The position numbers were made by a program, and so were the translations under genes. Source: Tethya wilhelma (lineage: Eukaryota; Porifera; Demospongiae; Tethyida; Tethyidae). Taken from it: 64,000 nt of DNA. How positions within the stretch are numbered: position 1 is the first letter of the stretch; each line of letters opens with the position of its first letter. Shown here piece by piece: positions 20,346 through 32,232 of this stretch. The stretch spans positions 20,360,369 through 20,424,368 of the forward strand of contig CAXIPT010000002.1 of NCBI GenBank assembly GCA_964030475.1. Direction: 5' to 3'. The notes beneath the pieces are model-generated. The model searched no databases. It had not been told where the DNA came from and saw only the letters and a list, made by a program, of their open reading frames with translations.

Positions 20346-21351
20346 ACTCTATATACTGTCAAGAGTATATCTGCTGCTTTACTCTTCATACTATATGATG
20401 GCTCTCACTGTACCATTTCAAAACTAATGATAAAATTAATGTACAAACACATAAACACAGCAAATGTATAACATTTTAACATCATACACTAATTACGTAT
20501 AATTCTTACAACACAATCACACTAAGCACTCAAAATTTTGGTGCATAATATGCACCTGTGTTCCTTCACTATTGTTCTTTTATAAAAATGTCATTGTAGG
20601 CCTGTTAGTGCTGACTTTTCTTCCTGAATATGCTACATTCTCTCCCATCTCAAATTTCTCAGTCTCAGTTATTTCCGCATACACAGTGTTTATAGTATCA
20701 TACTCTGGTTCTGGTGGATCAGGTTTCTCAATGATATTCACTTTAGATTTCATTTTGAAATACGTAACAGCCACTCCAATCACCAGACCAAGAGAGAATG
20801 TAACCAAGGCTGGGACGACTGCGATTGCTACAATACCACCTGTGGAGATGGTGTCCTCTTTAGTAGTTGTGGTAGCTTCTATGGCTTAACAGTTGGGTTG
20901 GCCAATATGTAACAGTGCATGCATGTGTAATAATTATTATTGTAGAAGTTAAATTGAAAAACTAGCTGGCACTTAACAGATACAGTGCATAATTATAACA
21001 GGAATCAGATGAGTATATAGCCCCTGCCTTAGCTTTTTTTTTTTTACAAAACAGTACAGCGGAGGGGTTCCTGGGAACAAGGCTAACAACACACGCACAT
21101 GCACATTAACAGTGGTGGTGTGGACATCGATCAACAACCGACCTGGACCATGTGGCTGATATATTATACATGATACTTGCCAGGTTAACTCATTCAGAGC
21201 TGAGTCACACTGGTGGTGGGCACTCACAATTATCTATGGTGGGAACACACACACACATTATAGTTGCATGACCCTTAAGTGGGGGCACTCAATGCATGGT
21301 TTAGTGCCGCACACTTAAGGGGCATGCAACTAGTTTGTTTGCCATTGACCN

Positions 21352-21353
<2 letters not shown>

Positions 21354-21388
<35 letters not shown>
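21354..21388. repeat. (TG)n microsatellite
   Basis: TG run next to an N at 21351. Confidence 0.9.
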
Positions 21389-21389
<1 letters not shown>

Positions 21390-22388
21390 TGTTTCATTAA
21401 TATGCCTGAGGCTTAACCTTGTTCTCAGGCACAATGCTTTCACTGGCATGCGCAGTGCCAGACTCTGGTCCAAAATATACAAACTAAAATTATTGGCTGA
21501 CATTACATGAGCCTCATTCTCTTGTGAAATCAAATGTATTACTTACATAAAGGATAGCCTCTCTCTTTTGATGGAACACAAAGTCCGTGTTCAATGTAAT
21601 AGTAGGAGAAGAACCATCATCAGCCTCAGGAACTGTAGAGTCAGCAGCACCAAGTCCAAATGGAAGAAAGCTTGCAGGTAAATCTACATGATTATGATAT
21701 TATCATCTCACAGTAATCAATGAAAAGATTGGCTAGGAACATGAGAACATGAGATTTTAGCTGGGAGAGCACCATAACTTTTGCTCTATAGCTAGTTCAT
21801 GCATGACTGCACAAACCTTACAATAATTTACCAGCATCATTATCTGATTCAGTAGTTTGTCCAACTGTGCCTGGCGTCACCATGGTCCCTGCTAGTAAAC
21901 ACACTACAGTAGTGAACCAAGTAGAGCTAGTTCGCTTTAGAGGCATCATCATCTTGCATGCATCCGTAAAATCACTCGATCTGACTGTCTGTGGTTGATA
22001 ATGATATGCTTACTTTGCACTGATAATAATCCCCAAACCATTAACCTTCCAACCCCAATAACAGTTTTGGGTGTAGCAAAAGACAATCTAAACAATCATG
22101 TAAGTTACATTTGAGTCCTGCTTTGTTGATGCATTTTTATTCAATGAACAATAAACAACAATAGTATTGCAGCTGAAAATGGATTTAGGCAGAATGACTA
22201 CTATTTGCCTACGACTAAAATATTAATCTATCTTATTAATTCAGTAATGACAGAATCTGAATGCACTTATAAATGAAGGAAATGTTTCCTAGCAAAAAAG
22301 CTAATATTTTGTAGATAATAATTATAATTATAATGTAAAATAATTAACCCTTTAATTGGTGCTGGAACAGCCGAAGGTTATATTTCTA

Positions 22389-22393
<5 letters not shown>

Positions 22394-22424
<31 letters not shown>
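22394..22424. repeat. (GA)n microsatellite
   Basis: About 15 GA units just beyond the stop codon of the alternative terminal exon. Confidence 0.9.
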
Positions 22425-22427
<3 letters not shown>

Positions 22428-22974
22428 ATGTAACTATATTGGCTGTTATGATGACTGTAATTGCGAGAATACTGCCTGAGAAGAGAGAGGAGCTTGCAGA
22501 CGTAGACCCAGGAGGAGATGTAGTATCAGATTCTGCAATACAATAATTATGCAATCAATTTATTTGAGGTAAATGGTAATAATTCTGGCTTGGGTCTGTT
22601 AACAGCTAGATAGTGTGTGCAGTGTCTCACATGGCTCAATGTAGCCAAGCAAACCAGAGGAGATATGACGGTCAGGTTGAATGCTGAGCTGGCACTAATC
22701 AAGCAGTGGTTAGTGCACATGTGCACATTGATTAGTATGATGTAATGCTATGCAGTGGTGCCAAGACTGATGCCAGCTTCATGTATATAGCTAGCTCAGT
22801 TCTAGACTCATTTTCTGGCAGTTTTCTCTGCATTATGGGGCCACAGACTAGTACACCGGCATGCATGTAAGGATCTAGGAATGTGCATTTTATTAACATT
22901 AATTACATCCTAGTAATTAATGTCCATTAAAATGTCCATTAATAGCAGTCAACCTGACTGTCGTACCTCCTCTG

Positions 22975-23036
22975 CTAGTAAACCAGGCCATAATATTCCC
23001 ACGTTGTAATAAGCAGAGCAGGGAAGCCTTGGTTTT
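22975..23036. repeat. family D element, short copy
   Basis: It starts CTAGTAAACCAGGC and ends GGGAAGCCTTGGTTTT, an imperfect inverted repeat. Related copies lie at 50071-50160 and 58518-58582. Confidence 0.6.
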
Positions 23037-23924
23037 GCTTGCTCAATGCATAATTATGACCGAAAATAAGCCACATGCATCCTGCATCCAAGTCTTTTGT
23101 GTTTATAATATCGTATTAGTAGTTGTATACAAGTACGAATGTAGTGACATAAACACGATGTAAACATTGAATGTACAATGTCTTTCAATAATAGAACTCT
23201 AGTCACATGTGACTGCCACGATTTCCATGCCTACAAACATACTTTTCTAGCCACAAAAATAGTCTTATAACACAAAGCCACACCTACCTTGTGATTGAAT
23301 CTGGAAATCCATCTCATCTCTCCCGGCCTCATTGGTCCCCCGGCAGGTGTAGCGACCATCATCCTCTGCCGTTGCATTACTCACATCTATTCTGGCAAAA
23401 ACCGGTTGACCTTGGAGAGTCACAGAGACATCTATCTTCCCCTCGACCCTCTGTAACACCTGGTCATCTTTGAACCACTCCACTGTTACTTCAGGCCGTC
23501 CACTAATGTAGCACTCTAGAAAGAAATCTTCTCCAAGGAGAGGATTCTCTGTTAGAGAGGAATTCACAACCACTGGAAAAGCTGCAATGAGAAAGACAGT
23601 TTGACGCATAAAGCTTTGATCATTGCACAGGAAAGAGATAACTCATTGACAGCACCTGAGCTGGTCTTACTTACTGCAGAATGGAAAGACTCCTTCAGAC
23701 ATAATGTCTGTGCCTTGTGGGTTAGTACGACAGGAGAAACCACCATCATCATCTGCCTCAATCACACCATTAATTTGCAGCTGTGCACAGGAAGGACAGA
23801 TGGACTCGTGAGCTACAGTTATTAGTATACAATTGACTGCAGCTTACTTCATCAAAGAATGGCATGGAGTATCTTTCAAAAGGGGGATACTGAGTCCCGC
23901 AAAAAAAATTGCAACATTTATTAT

Positions 23925-24615
23925 GCTACAATCAAAACTTGTTAGTCCATTACATTAGTTCCTGTGAGTCCTGTCTTAGCTACTCTTCTCCACTAAAATT
24001 GGAGAAGAATCAATACCAATTATTTTCATGCACTCCCAGACGATTTTATTATTGATGCAGATTGAAGGGGCAATTTCAGAAGTTGTTGCTGGAACTCAGT
24101 CCCAAATGTAAGTGCTAGTTCTTGGTTCCTTCCACCTCTTCCGCTGCCTTTCACTGTCACTGTTGGCTCACCAGAGTTGATTGGACAATAGAACGATTTG
24201 GGGGGCATTCATTGCAAGATATGGTTGTCACGAGAGCTGAAAAATCTTCTTTTAACTCAGGAAACTCTTTGGAGAGTTCTTGGAATTGATCTTGTTCAAT
24301 AAAAGTCTTCTCTTTCTTGTGAATGATCTGAGTGTTTCATTGTAGTCTATCGAGCTAGACCCTCCTCCTTCGTCACGTTGCACGCGCCGAGAGAGAGGTG
24401 CAACGTGACGAAGGAGGAGGGTCTAGCTCGATAGACTAGTTCCATTGTTGAAGAATAGAAAACGCAAGCTGTGAGGTACCTTTGCAGGAAATGCAGCTTC
24501 TGCTAGTCTTCCTCCTTTAGTACAAGAGATAGACTTTCTGAATGCATTCCGTTTGTTAATATATAGTTGCTCCACACCTAGCCACTGAAACTATCAATAG
24601 CCTGTATCATTGGTA
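23925..24615 (-). pseudogene. decayed duplicate of the GLYCTK 3' half
   Basis: It matches 35156-36330 of the intact glycerate kinase gene in blocks: the C-terminal end, the SGEPTVTVKGSGRGGRNQEL exon region, the piece coding for a Glu/Phe-rich helix, then intron-exon 4-intron sequence. Large deletions separate the blocks. Intronic bases (GGTACCTT...) are kept, so it is a genomic duplicate and not a retrocopy. It abuts and truncates the Ig-receptor gene and carries a 96 bp palindromic insertion. Confidence 0.88.
24343..24438. mobile_element. 96 bp perfect foldback element with target duplication
   Basis: Two 41 bp arms (24343-24383 and 24398-24438) are exact reverse complements around a 14 bp loop. 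The flanks GTTTCATTG (24334-24342) and GTTCCATTG (24439-24447) look like a target-site duplication. The parent GLYCTK gene has this site once, undisrupted, near 35740, so the insertion followed the duplication. Confidence 0.88.
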
Positions 24616-24650
24616 GATTATTATGGTATTATTGAGAATTAAATTACACA

Positions 24651-24654
<4 letters not shown>

Positions 24655-24709
<55 letters not shown>

Positions 24710-24752
24710 NNNNNNNNNNNNNNNNNNNNNNNNNNNNNNNNNNNNNNNNNNN
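24655..24752. repeat. (TG)n run and assembly gap
   Basis: A TG run is followed by 43 N (24710-24752). Unknown sequence, possibly more exons of the following gene, is missing here. Confidence 0.95.
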
Positions 24753-24778
24753 CTCTAGTTATAGCATTTGTCTTGCAG

Positions 24779-25057
24779 GGTCCGTTCTTCCTCGTAGATG
24801 TAAGAAGACTACTACAGTGTCACGAGGTGTGTTTCTTCTGTGTGTGTATGTGTGTGCTCTAGTGATAGCATTTGTCTTGCAGAGTCTGATGGAGAGAGTG
24901 AGTCCATTCTTCCTTGTAGAAGTAAGAAGACTACTACAGTGTCACGAGGTATGATTTTTTTTCTCTCCATGTCTGTTGGATTTTATAATAATAGTGGTTT
25001 TACCGTGTCTGTTTCAGAGAGTGGGACAAAAAAGACTGCTACAGTGTCACGAGGTAT

Positions 25058-25115
<58 letters not shown>

Positions 25116-25410
25116 TGTGTGTTGGCTGTGGTAATAATATAGTGGAAAGAAGACTGCCACAGTGTCTCAAGGTGTATTAGTGTGTTATTTCTGTGTGTGT
25201 GTCCTCTGGTTAACACATACATGTATAACATAACATTCTTTTTGCAGTGAGTGTGACAACTCTCCGAAAGAAAGCTGTCACTGTGACTCAACCTCATGTA
25301 TCAAGGAAGAGACAGTCATCTAAGGTTTGTTATTTACAAATGTGATATGTATACATCGATATATCTGCTTTCATGTTGATGTTGAATCTGTTTTTTAGAT
25401 GGCTACCTAG
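24779..25410 (+). CDS. 3' end of a gene built from tandem micro-exons (5' partial)
   Basis: Short exons with good AG/GT borders repeat one theme: 24779-24826, 24883-24948 and 25018-25053 each end in KKT[TA]TVSRG and are all phase 1 with lengths divisible by three. A fourth copy at about 25143-25171 (KKTATVSQG) has a 29 nt length that breaks phase and is probably decayed or skipped. Then come 25248-25324 (VSVTTLRKKAVTVTQ ... RKRQSSK) and a terminal exon at 25399-25410 (MAT, stop). The product's tail is basic and Thr/Ser-rich. The start lies upstream, probably across the 24710-24752 gap or left of it. No family is recognised. The repeated exons look like recent tandem exon duplication. Confidence 0.55.
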
Positions 25411-27083
25411 ATGTTAAACTGTTACTGAACTGGTCATCATGAATATTATTATAGTACCATTGCATTCTTGTAAATTTATAATAGCATCATCAGTCATTGT
25501 GTTCGTTTGATAATTTTTATATATTATGTTTGAACTTTTTGTTCAATTCATTGAGTCATTCATTCCATTCATTCATATATACAGACATTGAGACATTTAT
25601 TGTATCATAGATAATGGTATACGTGTATAGGTGAAATTCTAAAAAGGACGCGCGCGTTCATTTAGCGTGGCCACGTGATCATGCACGTGAGAGAAATTGA
25701 TCTAGCCTTGATCGATCACAAGGATCCCGCGACGCCGGTCTTCGGACGGACACTTAGACTGTAAACACTGCTTGGGCCAACTTCAAATTGTAACTCTGAC
25801 AGTTTTAGACTTCAATATAATGTCTATATGTCTCTACTGCTCTCAATTGTTCAAGAAATAGCATTCACAGGAATGTTTGTAGCTTGTAAATGCGACCGAT
25901 TTATTGATTTCCAAATCGCGCTTAAACAACCCTTCGGCCTGTCGTAGTATGAAGAGCTTTCGGGCCCAGATTTTATATTTGCAAACTATAATGTCTTAGG
26001 TATGTGTACTATTAGTATTATAGCCCTAGCGCTAACACACCTGCGATTTATAGTTGCTGTCCGAAAGTTGCTGTTAACCGCACGAAACAAGAGTTGCGTC
26101 GGCCACACAATTAATAACGTAATAGCTTTGGAGTACTCAACTAGTTGGGGCTGGTCTTAGACTATCCTGTAATAAAATTTGATGCTGATTCACGTGAACC
26201 AAGTCCGAAGTCTGTGCGGCTTTTAGTTTTTGAGATACAAGTGTCCGAATTTGATGGTGGACGAACATCGGTGGCTTACTCTATAATTATTGCTTCCTGT
26301 ATCGTGACAAGCAATAATCTGCATGGATAACATAATTATCATTCACAGTTCACAGTATACAGTATAGAGTATGCATATTATAGCAGTTAAAGCAATTCAC
26401 ATATATAATGTCATGCATTGCAAGTAGCTAGGGTTGGGGGTAGGCCTGGGTAGAATATTCTAGAATGTAAACCTTTCCACAATTTGAATAATAGGCATTT
26501 GCAGACAGTATAGATCACAGCACACACAGTTTTACTTGTTTAGAGCTACATTACTTGATAACAGACAAATAATTATAATGTTGAATGTTTGTTGCATAAA
26601 AATCAATGACAAAAATCATTAATTTCTTATCATTTTTGTAATATTGCACAGTCAAATCGTATAGTTAAGTGGTTACACTAATGTTGACCAGCTTCATTTG
26701 TAGTCATGGTGATCACACATCCACCACATAAAAATGAATGAAGTATAATAATTATATGTATGCACTATACTGGTTGGCAAGACATTATAATAATGTAATG
26801 TATCATGCTGATTATTAATTTTTGTGTATATAAAGCATGTAATAATATTATCGTGAGTGGTAAAGGCTTTAACAACTTCTTTTAGTATCCAAATGCCAAG
26901 ACAAAATACAATAACAGAGTAAAAGGAGACCATCTAGAACATCTAAAGTCACACCCATCCTGTACAATTAAGCATTCTATAGCACAAAGTGAAAAAGAGA
27001 TATACCACATCACAAAAGCAAGTTGTAAAATCATTCCAATATTCAATTATGATACTGTACAGACATTATAGTGGTTCCTAACT
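25411..27083. other. intergenic, GC/CpG-rich patch then AT-rich
   Basis: No coding exon recognised. 25640-26110 is richer in CpG than its surroundings and has two CACGTG E-boxes close together (about 25674 and 25686). The remainder is AT-rich. Confidence 0.5.
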
Positions 27084-30000
27084 TCAACCATTTCCCTCTC
27101 CATCACTGCTCTCGTCAGAGAAAAAATCCACCTCAGCACTCTCAATGTGGTGCTCCCGTATCTTCTTTGTTGAAACTCGCTTTACACGAACTTTCAAAGC
27201 CTTTGTACTTCTCATGTTTTGTGATTTATCCTCAGAGTTATTGACATCTAAGTTTGTCTCAGTGATGGGTGCTGTTTCCTCACACTCTGGTGTTTCTTCG
27301 ACGGAAGAGTTGTGTCCATTGGTGAGAGGAGTTTCGGTACTTCTCTCTTCAGAGCTGTAGTTGGTCATCACCAGTGACTCAGAGTTGTGGTCTGTTTTGG
27401 AGAGAGCCTGTTTTCCTATCCCTGTGCTATCTGTACCTCTTGACATAGTTTTGGAGTTATTCTTTGGTTGTTTGTACTGCAATGGATGAAGGAACTGAGA
27501 TTTGTACCTGCCACACGAGAGAAGCTCTTTCCACAATTCCCGAGCCTCCTTATTAAAGACACAGAAGAAGAGGAAGATAAAGAATCCTTGGAGAGATGTG
27601 AAGACTGTGAAAAGGATTTGGGCAGGTATTCTGATTTCTTGAACAGTGATGGTGAGAGCAGCAAACAACCAGGAGAGACCAAAGAGGAACATGACACCAG
27701 TGACACTGATCATGAGACGAACAACAGTTGCTGGTTTCATTCGTTCTTGTTGTCGGCTCAACTGTCCTCTAGTGTGTTTGATGAGAACATAAATGACAAT
27801 GATAAAGATGATGAGGTTGAAGATGATGACAATGAAAATCAAAGCAAGAAATGCTCCAAAGAATGCACCAGGATGGCTGAGGAAACAGCTATAAAGATAG
27901 AGGAAGAATAAAAAATATTCATAATTAATTTTACCACGATATTCACAGACTTACAATTGTTCCCTATCGACAATAATGTCCTTGTCAGGATTATTTCCAG
28001 TGGCTAAATCAACAGTGAGAGGAATCACTACCAGAAGGATGGGGACCACTGGAGGAAGGGAAGAGATGAGAAAGCCCAAACATGCATACATGTAGTACAA
28101 TAATTTTTAAGTTTGTCAGTGATGCTGGTACATACACCGTGCACTGTAAAGATGTTAAGATATTATACTTACACCAACAGACAATGGAGAGGATGATAAT
28201 GTACTTTGAAGTAATTTGTACGAACACAAGGACCAGTTTCTGGAACATGAGTAGAGCCTCTGCTCCCATCCACATCACAGCCACCAGAGTGAAGTAGTGG
28301 ATGAGAACAGACACAGTCACACAGCCACCATACTGCTCTGTTCGCTCAATTCCCACTATAAACACCAGTAGCACACAGAACAAGGCAATGGAGAGCTGGA
28401 TGTGATACTTTGTGATGTCTTTTTGACGTAATTTCCTTTAAACGAAAATCAAAACAAAAACAGCTATGATACTATAAGCTACAGTTTTATTTCCACAACT
28501 ATAGTTAGTACCAAGAACTGAATTCACCACTCTTGCTGATATACTTACTTAAAGATCAAGATTGTAATCACGGTTAGCAAGAGAGACACCAGTGATATGG
28601 TGACTCCAATGACAGAAATGTAGTTAAGGGCCCTCCTTACTCCATCATCTAATGGTTCACAGTCTTCAAATCTTGAGCAAATATCCTAAAAGTGTATTGT
28701 GAATAAATCACACTGAAAAGTTTTCATCTTAGACTCAGCTTCTTAATACTCACTCCAATGATTGCAAAGTTAGTGAGATGGGTGCAATTGCAAGTGACAA
28801 CACCATTGTCTCCTACAGCAGTCACACATCCATCAGGTGTCCACTCATCAAGAGTGAAATCCCAAGAAACACATGTCTCTGTTCCAGGTCTTATCTGAGA
28901 CTCAGACTGCAAGAGTAAGGAGCATTGTATGATTATTTTAATAAGTATTAGTTTGGGAATATCCAAGTTTTAATGACTTACTTTATTTATGGTGAGTCGT
29001 AACACAATAGAGACTGGTTCAACAAGATTGTCAATGTCAAAAAATGGACCAACAGTAGAAGCAAGTACCCGAGATACTACAGCTCTATTTTCACTCTCTT
29101 CATCATCCAGAGGGGGAGGAAACAAGGTAGTAATATCATATACAGCAAAATAGATGCTAACACTTCCATCAGGAGATTGAGAGTTGTCTGAGTCAATCCC
29201 TTGAAAGAGTGATGCTGGCAATCTTATAGCAGCCAGTTCCTCTGGAGCTAATTCTCCTGGCATCACCTCATTATCACCACCAAGGGCAATTGTAACAAGT
29301 TCATTTCCTGAAGATAAAGTTAACATTTAATTTAATCATGCATGATGCTTCTATAATTGCTGCAATGCTGAATGAGTCATACCAGGAGATTCACTGAAAG
29401 AAAATCCTCTACCAGTCATTTGAAGAGTCACCAATGAAGGCTAGCACAGAAATAAATGGCAAGTATAATCTTTGTGGAAACATTCCATTTGTTTGCTTAC
29501 CCTTTCAGCAATTATCACTAAATCTTCAATAAGAATTGTATCATTTTCACCAAACTCAACTTGTTGAGCATATCGGACAGCAACAACTTCAAGTGATTCT
29601 ACAATGCTGTTATGTATATGACAATTAGGAATATTATAATGTGAAACTCCAGCAAAAAAATATCTATTTCTACAGTAACTGTACAAAAAAGTTCAATGTA
29701 TGATAAGAATTGACTCACATTGAACTGCTTTCCTCCATCAAAACAGTAGCATTCCATTGCAGCAGAGAACTGGTTGATTCTGCCAGATTTAGTACCACCT
29801 ATTAATGCAATCAGCAATAATTCCCTATGAAGTCAATAGACTAATAAATCAGTAAAGAAATCAACTTACAGCTTGAGGAACTTGAAGAGCTGATCCCTCC
29901 ACAAACTTTGCAACCATCTCAAAAACTTGGGCCACCATTCTCAAGTTTGTCTGACCTTGATCAGCAACATTACCCTCAGAGACATTCAAGATCATCGACA

Positions 30001-31238
30001 ATTCCAAAGTCAGACCCACATATGTTGTGTTGTCAACCTGAATACATATAGTGTAGACACATGCATGGTCAATTGCTGCAATAGCTGCATGCATGTATGT
30101 ATGTATAGCATGGTAGCTTAGGGAGAATATATTCCCAGCAATATGCATGCATACTCACTGTTTGATTTAGCAGCATCTCCAACTCATCATCGAGTGTTCC
30201 ACACACATCATCGTCAAAGTCTCCCCACTCTCCATTAGGAGAACAAGTCCTATTGATGAACCCCTCGCTGGCAATACATGGTATAGTGATAGTCAGTCCA
30301 GCTGGGGTCTCTGGCCAATCATACACAGCAGCCTCTCCAGGAAGAGCAAAATTATCAGCATCACAAACAACAGTGGGTAGTGCTGTAAAAAGTAGGTGAA
30401 ATTCTAAATTTTGTATTTATTTTACTAAGTTGCTCTGAGATCTGAGCTAGTGTGAAATCGATTTTTGGGGACTAATTCTGGAACTACATATTTGGATATA
30501 ATTATTGTACAACCATTGTACACACACAATTCTGCATGTGATCTATATAATAACATTGCATATTATGACAGCAGCACAAAAACAAACATAATTACCGAGC
30601 GCATTAGCACAAGGCATCATAAATCGGTTTGTAGTGTATTATGATTACTTTTTGCGTTCCATTACAAGTTATAAAAGTTATTATGATTGGTTTTACACTA
30701 ATTATCTCAGTTTTCTCCAAGAAAAAGAAAGCTTACGATCTCGAGATTGAAGCGATGGCACAAAGAATCAACGAAAAGATCGTATACTCTTCAAAAGCAC
30801 AAATTGGGCCTTCAATCAACAGCTAGCTCTGAGAACAATCTTGTAATTGCACTCTGTGCCACGCCCACATGTCAGTGAGATCTGCAGCGTGGGGTGGAGT
30901 CTCTGGTGAAGGCTGATGTTCTTTTCTGTAGCTGGCGCATTGCTTGCTCTGACTGAGCTTGTGTTCCCTGGCACATGGCTTGCAAGAGAAACTTAATTTT
31001 TATCTATCTAGCTATCCACAAAAGCTGAAGGACAGGTAATGTAATGGGGCACTGAGACACTGATTCACAGTATGTCATTCAGTACTAGCTGTGTTCTACT
31101 ATCATGTGTCATATTACAGACTCTGCGCGAAGCACATCATGCACTATCATTATGTGTACTACTAGTCTATATAGGTATACCCAGCCAGTAACTGGCAATT
31201 AGCCTATAAAAACTTTGGTTGCTATATAGGCAATGGCA

Positions 31239-31280
<42 letters not shown>

Positions 31281-31552
31281 ATCCAACCAATGGCATGGCT
31301 AGTTCCAATGAATAACATTGATAGGAGAATCAGTGGATGACCTTCACTTGTGATCCAACGATTTTTGACCTTATTAGATCCAGCATGCTAACATGTACTA
31401 GTGGATGGGACTCAGACCCCCCTACTTGCAGTGGTGAGTCGTGAGAACCATTAGTTATTATGTTGCCAACTATTGTTTAGTTTTGAAAGTGTCTCTACTG
31501 AGAATTCCTGCATGCAATGTAGCATAACACACACACACACACACACACACTG

Positions 31553-31626
<74 letters not shown>

Positions 31627-32194
31627 NTTGTTAGGAGAATCAGTGACCTTCACTTGTGATGAAACAATTGCTGACCTTGTTGGATCCAGCACACTAACAT
31701 GTACCATTAATGGATGGGAGACTCAGACCCCCCTACTTGTAATGGTGAGTCATGAGAACCATTGGTTGTTATGTTGCCAACTATTATTTAGTTTTCAAAG
31801 AGTCTCTAACTGAGAATTCCTGCATGCAATGTAGCATAACATATTATGGCAAAAGGGGTTATGTCCCACATACCCAAATAGGATCATCATTGTTTGCTAT
31901 AATGACTTTATGGTCAAGGCATTATAACACCGAGGAGCAAGTATGTACATGTATAGGCATAAAGATAGGTTATACTCTCACAAAGTCATAGTTGTTTTTG
32001 TCTAAACTACAGAACACCTCTCAAATTCATGAATGAGTTTCTTTAATATTTCAGCAACGGGGATTATTGTCCGGTGACCAAACTGAATGACCTTTGATTA
32101 AACAAATTGGCAGGTTTACTTCTAAAGCAGTTCCCCTTCTCTGCCAAATAGCTTGTACAAGTCTATACCTTGATTACCAACCTGTTAATGATTA

Positions 32195-32232
<38 letters not shown>

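Larger units (their letters stand above)
20580..23900 (-). pseudogene. Ig-domain receptor gene, 5' truncated (possible pseudogene)
   Basis: Visible exons on the minus strand: about 23895-23848 and 23780-23675, the end of one Ig domain (LQINGVIEADDDGGFSCRT). Then 23581-23288, a full I-set Ig domain (GEDFFLECYISGRPEVTVEW ... DDGRYTCRGTNEAG). Possible stalk exons lie near 21893-21836 and 21687-21547. The terminal exon, about 20884-20580, codes for a membrane helix (VTFSLGLVIGVAVTYF) and a tail with YDTI and YAEI motifs. A separate terminal exon at 22532-22426 would end the protein in a hydrophobic tail. Upstream of 23900 the sequence switches abruptly to a copy of GLYCTK, so the start of the first Ig domain and the signal peptide are missing. 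Several exons are phase 1 as usual for Ig receptors, but the 21687-21547 exon does not fit the terminal one. The gene may be dead or only partly assembled. Confidence 0.6.

Noticed and set aside
27468..27911. Plus-strand 147-codon frame rich in Glu/Asp opposite the GPCR 7TM exon
   Set aside because: It is the antisense of hydrophobic TM codons, a common shadow effect.
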